Assembly (NCBI GenBank): GCA_019119895.1
Contig: DWWD01000046.1
Location: 124,001-188,000 of the forward strand
Direction: 5' to 3'
DNA from: Candidatus Anaerostipes avistercoris
Lineage (GTDB): Bacteria; Bacillota; Clostridia; Lachnospirales; Lachnospiraceae
Length of the DNA stretch: 64,000 nucleotides
The position numbers and the translations under genes were made by a program. The notes under the pieces are model-generated. The model ran no database searches. It was given only the letters and a program-made list of their open reading frames with translations, and was not told the origin of the DNA. This document shows, piece after piece, positions 60,219 through 64,000 of the stretch (position 1 is its first letter; the number at the start of each line of letters is the position of its first letter).

Positions 60219-60254
60219 TTATAATCAAAACAAGATAAAAAAGGAGACGAAATT

Positions 60255-62345
60255 ATGACAAAGCAGTTTAGTATGGAACTTGCAGGCCGTACCTTAATGG
60301 TGGAAATCGGCCGCGTTGCAGCTCAGGCAAATGGAGCCGCTTTTATGCATTATGGAGATACGGTGGTTCTTTCCACTGCAACGGCATCTGAGAAACCGAG
60401 AGAAGGAATTGATTTCTTCCCGCTGAGCGTGGAATATGAAGAGAAATTATATGCAGTAGGAAAGATTCCGGGAGGATATTTAAAGAGAGAAGGAAAACCT
60501 ACTGAAAATGCGATTCTTACAGACAGAGTCATTGACCGTCCGATGAGACCGCTGTTTCCGAAGGATTACCGCAATGATGTAACACTGGACAACCTGGTAA
60601 TGTCAGTGGATCCTGACTGCAGCCCGGAACTGACAGCTATGCTGGGATCTGCCATTGCTACATCCATTTCCGATATTCCGTTTGACGGTCCTACCGCTTC
60701 TACTATGGTAGGTCTTGTGGATGGAGAGTTTGTCATCAACCCGACAGCGGATCAGAAAAAAGTATCAGATCTGTCACTGACCGTTGCTTCTACAAGAGAA
60801 AAAGTAATCATGATCGAAGCCGGCGCCAATGAGGTTCCGGAAGATATTATGCTGGAAGCAATTTTCAAGGCGCATGAAGTAAATCAGGAGATCATCAAGT
60901 TCATCGATGAGATCGTGGCAGAATGCGGAAAAGAAAAACATGAATACGAGCACCACACAGTGGATGAGGAAATGTACGATGACATGGTTTCCTTTATTAC
61001 GCCGGAAGCCATGGAGGAAGCAGTCTTTACGGACGACAAGCAGACAAGAGAAGCTAATATCCGAGAGATTGAAGAGAAGCTGGAAGAGCGATATGCGGAA
61101 AATGAGGAATGGCTGGAGCAGGTGTCTGAGGCAGTTTACAACTTCCAGAAGAAGACAGTGCGCAAGATGATCTTAAAAGATAAAAAACGTCCGGACGGCC
61201 GTGATATGAAAGAAATCCGTCCGCTTCATGCGGAAATCGACTGTCTGCCGAGAGTCCACGGATCTGCGATGTTCCAGAGAGGACAGACGCAGGTTATGAC
61301 CGTGACGACACTGGGAGCTCTGTCTGAGGCTCAGAGACTGGATGGAATCGATGTGGAAGAAACCGAAAAGAGATATATGCATCACTATAACTTCCCGTCT
61401 TACTCTGTAGGAGAGACAAGACCGAGCCGTGGACCGGGACGCCGTGAGATCGGTCATGGAGCACTGGCTGAGAGAGCTCTTGTGCCGGTACTTCCGTCTG
61501 TGGAAGAATTTCCATATGCGATCCGTACAGTATCAGAAATCATGGAATCCAATGGTTCCACATCTCAGGGAAGTATCTGTGCATCTTCTCTGTCACTGAT
61601 GGCGTCCGGAGTGCCGACCAAAGCTCCGGTAGCGGGAATTTCCGTAGGTCTGGTAACAGGAGAGACCGATGATGATTACATTATCCTTACGGATATCCAG
61701 GGACTGGAAGATTTCTTTGGAGATATGGACTTTAAAGTAGCAGGTACAGATAAAGGAATCACAGCAATACAGATGGATATTAAGATTCACGGACTGACAG
61801 AACAGATCATCCGGGAAGCTATCGCAAGAACAAAAGAAGCGAGAACTTATATTCTCCATGAAGTTATGAATCCGGTGATTGCTCAGGCGAGAGATCATGT
61901 AGGCAAATACGCGCCGAAGATTTCCCAGTACACCATCGATCCGGAAAAGATTTCGGAAGTGATCGGTAAACAGGGCAAGACCATCAACGCCATCATCGAT
62001 GAGACGGGAGTTAAGATCGATATTGATGAAAGTGGAAGAGTTGACATCTTAAGTGAAGATCAGGAAATGATTGACAAGGCGATTGGCATCATCAAGACAA
62101 TCGTGGAACCGCTGAATGTGGGAGATATCTACGAAGGTGAAGTCGTGCGCATCATGCCATTTGGGGCGTTTGTACAGCTTGCGCCGAACAAAGACGGAAT
62201 GATCCATATTTCCAAATTGGCAAAAGAAAGAGTCAATAAAGTAGAAGACGTTGTCAATATTGGCGACAAAGTTGCCGTTAAGGTATTGGAAATTGATAAA
62301 ATGGGAAGAATTAACCTGAAACTGGAAGAGAAAATAGAAGACTGA
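60255..62345 (+). CDS. pnp: Polyribonucleotide nucleotidyltransferase (PNPase)
   Basis: PNPase degrades RNA 3' to 5' with phosphate. Two RNase PH domains (the second with SVGETRPSRGPGRREIGHGA) flank an alpha domain, then the KH domain (GKQGKTINAIIDETGVKIDI) and the S1 domain (VGDIYEGEVVRIMPFGAFVQ). The length of 696 residues is normal. AAGGAG lies before ATG 60255. It follows rpsO closely, as in most bacteria, with the arginase-fold gene between. Confidence 0.98.
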   Translation: MTKQFSMELAGRTLMVEIGRVAAQANGAAFMHYGDTVVLSTATASEKPREGIDFFPLSVEYEEKLYAVGKIPGGYLKREGKPTENAILTDRVIDRPMRPLFPKDYRNDVTLDNLVMSVDPDCSPELTAMLGSAIATSISDIPFDGPTASTMVGLVDGEFVINPTADQKKVSDLSLTVASTREKVIMIEAGANEVPEDIMLEAIFKAHEVNQEIIKFIDEIVAECGKEKHEYEHHTVDEEMYDDMVSFITPEAMEEAVFTDDKQTREANIREIEEKLEERYAENEEWLEQVSEAVYNFQKKTVRKMILKDKKRPDGRDMKEIRPLHAEIDCLPRVHGSAMFQRGQTQVMTVTTLGALSEAQRLDGIDVEETEKRYMHHYNFPSYSVGETRPSRGPGRREIGHGALAERALVPVLPSVEEFPYAIRTVSEIMESNGSTSQGSICASSLSLMASGVPTKAPVAGISVGLVTGETDDDYIILTDIQGLEDFFGDMDFKVAGTDKGITAIQMDIKIHGLTEQIIREAIARTKEARTYILHEVMNPVIAQARDHVGKYAPKISQYTIDPEKISEVIGKQGKTINAIIDETGVKIDIDESGRVDILSEDQEMIDKAIGIIKTIVEPLNVGDIYEGEVVRIMPFGAFVQLAPNKDGMIHISKLAKERVNKVEDVVNIGDKVAVKVLEIDKMGRINLKLEEKIED

Positions 62346-62355
62346 CAGTCAGACG

Positions 62356-62390
62356 CGGGAACCGGACAGAGACAGAATGTCCGGTTCCTG
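62356..62390 (+). other. Hairpin after pnp
   Basis: A 13-bp stem (62356-62368 with 62378-62390; two G-U/mixed end pairs) with a 9-nt loop but no T-run. A second hairpin (CGGACA 62431-62436 with TGTCCG 62456-62461) lies before maf and shares the TGTCCGG sequence, so the two can pair in alternative ways. A 12-bp palindrome AATCAGCTGATT is at 62407-62418. Confidence 0.55.
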
Positions 62391-62477
62391 TGCGATAAAC
62401 AGATTAAATCAGCTGATTATGATATTGCGGCGGACAGGGAAAGATTTTCTCAGCTTGTCCGGCCATGGGAGAGAAAA

Positions 62478-63041
62478 ATGAATCATATGATACTGGCATC
62501 CGCGTCCCCGAGACGAAAAGAAATATTAAAACAGGCAGACTTATCCTTTGAGGTCATGCCCAGTGATATCTGTGAAGTCATCACAAAAGAACGGCCGGAA
62601 GAAGTGGTCATGGAACTGTCCGCTCAGAAAGCCCGGGATATATGGGAGAAGACCGAAGGACGGGATATGGTCGTGGGAGCAGACACCGTCGTTGCTTTTG
62701 GCGGAAACATCCTTGGAAAGCCGAAAGATGAAAAAGATGCAGCAGAGATGCTTGCCATGCTGAGCGGCAGTGAGCATCAGGTGTACACTGGCGTCACGGT
62801 AATCTGTGACGGAAAAGAAACCTCTTTTTATGAGGAGACAAAAGTCTGTTTTTATGAATTAGATGAAAATGAAATAGAAGCTTATATCCGGACAGGGGAA
62901 CCGATGGACAAAGCAGGAGCTTATGGAATTCAGGGCAGGGCTGCAGTTTTTATCCGGGCGATCGAAGGAGACTACTATAATGTAGTGGGATTTCCGATTG
63001 CAAGATTTGTGCACGAGATGAAACAGATTCTGCCGGTATAA
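62478..63041 (+). CDS. maf: Maf/YhdE nucleotide pyrophosphatase
   Basis: Maf hydrolyses non-canonical or modified NTPs (dTTP/UTP and derivatives). ASASPRRKEIL is near the N-terminus; VVGADTVVAFGG, GKPKDEKDAAEML and the C-terminal YYNVVGFPIARF are family hallmarks. The length is 187 residues. GGGAGAG lies before ATG 62478. Maf is often linked to division and shape genes in Firmicutes, but here it follows pnp. Confidence 0.94.
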   Translation: MNHMILASASPRRKEILKQADLSFEVMPSDICEVITKERPEEVVMELSAQKARDIWEKTEGRDMVVGADTVVAFGGNILGKPKDEKDAAEMLAMLSGSEHQVYTGVTVICDGKETSFYEETKVCFYELDENEIEAYIRTGEPMDKAGAYGIQGRAAVFIRAIEGDYYNVVGFPIARFVHEMKQILPV

Positions 63042-63057
63042 AAAGAAAGGGATGAAT

Positions 63058-63930
63058 ATGGGAAGAATAGCCATTGTGACAGACAGCAACAGCGGCATCA
63101 CGCAGCAGGAAGGAAAAGAATTGGGAATTTCCGTCCTGCCCATGCCGTTTTATATCAATGAGACACTGTATTTTGAAGAAATCACACTTTCTCAGGAAGA
63201 ATTTTACCAGAAGCTGGAAGAAGAACAGGATATCAAGACATCGCAGCCGGCTCCGGGTGATGTGACGGATCTGTGGGATCAGCTGCTGAAGGAATATGAT
63301 GAAATCGTTCATATTGCCATGTCCAGCGGCCTGAGCAGTTCCTGTGCGACGGCGGAAATGCTGGCGGAAGATTACCATGGGAAAGTGCAGGTCGTCAACA
63401 ATCAGAGAATCTCTGTGACTCAGAAGCGGTCTGTACTGGATGCGCTGGAGCTCAGAGAAGAGGGAAAAACCGCGGCGCAGATCAAAGAAGTTCTGGAGAA
63501 AGAAAAATTCGAAAGCGGAATTTACATTATGGTAGATACACTGAAGTACCTCAAAAAGGGAGGACGTGTCACTCCGGCGGCAGCAGCGGTCGGAACCGTA
63601 TTAGGCATCAAGCCGGTTCTACAGATCCACGGAGAGAAGCTGGATGCTTACGCTAAGACCCGCGGAGTGAAAACGGCAAAGAAAAAAATGATTGCTGCTG
63701 TCCGGAAAGAATTGGAAGAACGGTTTCCGGATGGAGATTACGGTAAACATGCTTATCTGGAAGCTGCCTATACCGGAAACCGGGAAGAGGCTGAGAAGTG
63801 GGCAGCAGAACTTCAGGAAGCATTTCCGGGTATGGAATTTGATATGGATCCGCTTTCTCTGAGCGTGGCCTGCCATATCGGTTATGGCGCCCTGGCGGTG
63901 GCATGGGCCCACAAATATTCAGACTGTTAA
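63058..63930 (+). CDS. degV: DegV family fatty-acid-binding protein (FakB type)
   Basis: DegV/FakB proteins bind one fatty acid and present it to FakA for phosphorylation. The N-terminus IAIVTDSNSGITQQEGKELG and the ligand loop MSSGLSSSCATAEML (with TSQPAPGDV) match the family; GGRVTPAAAAVGTVLGIKPV is also typical. The length is 290 residues from ATG 63058, which fits AAAGG 7 bases upstream; ATG 63052 is an alternative. FakA is at the left end of the window, about 61 kb away. Confidence 0.93.
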   Translation: MGRIAIVTDSNSGITQQEGKELGISVLPMPFYINETLYFEEITLSQEEFYQKLEEEQDIKTSQPAPGDVTDLWDQLLKEYDEIVHIAMSSGLSSSCATAEMLAEDYHGKVQVVNNQRISVTQKRSVLDALELREEGKTAAQIKEVLEKEKFESGIYIMVDTLKYLKKGGRVTPAAAAVGTVLGIKPVLQIHGEKLDAYAKTRGVKTAKKKMIAAVRKELEERFPDGDYGKHAYLEAAYTGNREEAEKWAAELQEAFPGMEFDMDPLSLSVACHIGYGALAVAWAHKYSDC

Positions 63931-63939
63931 ATTTCCGTG

Positions 63940-63976
63940 AAATCCTCATACTTTTTGTAGTATGGGGATTTTCTTT
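63940..63976 (+). terminator. Intrinsic terminator after degV
   Basis: A 12-bp stem (63940-63951 with 63960-63971, one G-U) with an 8-nt loop, followed by TCTTT. A TGCTAGAAT extended -10-like sequence lies directly after it, but the next gene is outside the window. Confidence 0.85.
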
Positions 63977-64000
63977 ATGCTAGAATGAATAAAATCACGC

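Overview
The window is a stretch of core chromosome from a spore-forming, Gram-positive Clostridia, most probably of the family Lachnospiraceae; I cannot fix the genus. The reasons are: an alpha/beta-type small acid-soluble spore protein and YlbJ (spore former); a glycogen operon with the glgC/glgD pair and glgA typical of Firmicutes; MinCDE, SepF and DivIVA in one cell-shape region; strong AGGAGG-type ribosome sites; and clear TTGACA/TATAAT-like promoters. No tRNA, rRNA, CRISPR array, prophage, insertion sequence or integrase was found. Nearly all genes are on the plus strand; only ylbJ and tmcAL are on the minus strand.

Layout. (1) 1-6.4 kb: end of an Asp23-family gene, fakA, recG, acylphosphatase, a spore SASP gene with its own promoter and terminator, rsmD, coaD and a coiled-coil protein. 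(2) 6.4-8.5 kb, minus strand: tmcAL then ylbJ. (3) 8.8-19.4 kb: pta-ackA (acetate production), yceD-rpmF, plsX-rnc-smc-ftsY and a threonine dehydratase. (4) 19.4-30.5 kb: the glycogen cluster glgB-glgC-glgD-glgA-glgP plus a GH13 glucanase, behind a promoter and a roughly 300-nt structured leader. (5) 30.5-40.1 kb: glf, then miaB-mutS-mutL-miaA and a methionine gamma-lyase-like gene. (6) 40.2-50.6 kb: radC, a divergent mreB, mreC, mreD, PBP2, minC, minD, minE, rodA, a methylglyoxal-synthase-like gene and a D,D-carboxypeptidase: a cell-shape and division block. (7) 50.6-58.9 kb: radical SAM protein, HlyD-like protein, yggS, sepF, ylmH, divIVA, aroB, lspA, rluD and proC. (8) 58.9-64 kb: rpsO, an arginase-fold protein, pnp, maf and a DegV/FakB protein.

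How the parts work together. The glycogen genes form a full cycle: ADP-glucose synthesis (GlgC/GlgD), chain growth (GlgA), branching (GlgB), breakdown (GlgP) and trimming (GH13). Pta-AckA makes ATP from acetyl-CoA. FakA at the left end and a FakB-type DegV protein at the right end are the two parts of fatty-acid kinase. MreCD, PBP2 and RodA elongate the wall, while MinCDE, SepF and DivIVA place the septum.

This is mainly ordinary core genome and I found no clear new multi-gene system. The observations most worth checking are: the structured leader of the glycogen operon; the roughly 169-residue Lys/Ala-rich histone-like tail on the branching enzyme; the methylglyoxal-synthase-like protein in the Min/Rod block with Met in place of the catalytic Asp; a 68-bp hairpin repeat array at the start of the miaB transcript; a divergent MreB; a large insert in PBP2; and several hairpins that overlap or adjoin ribosome sites. 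Gene starts were chosen from ribosome-binding sites and family length, so several differ from the longest open frame.
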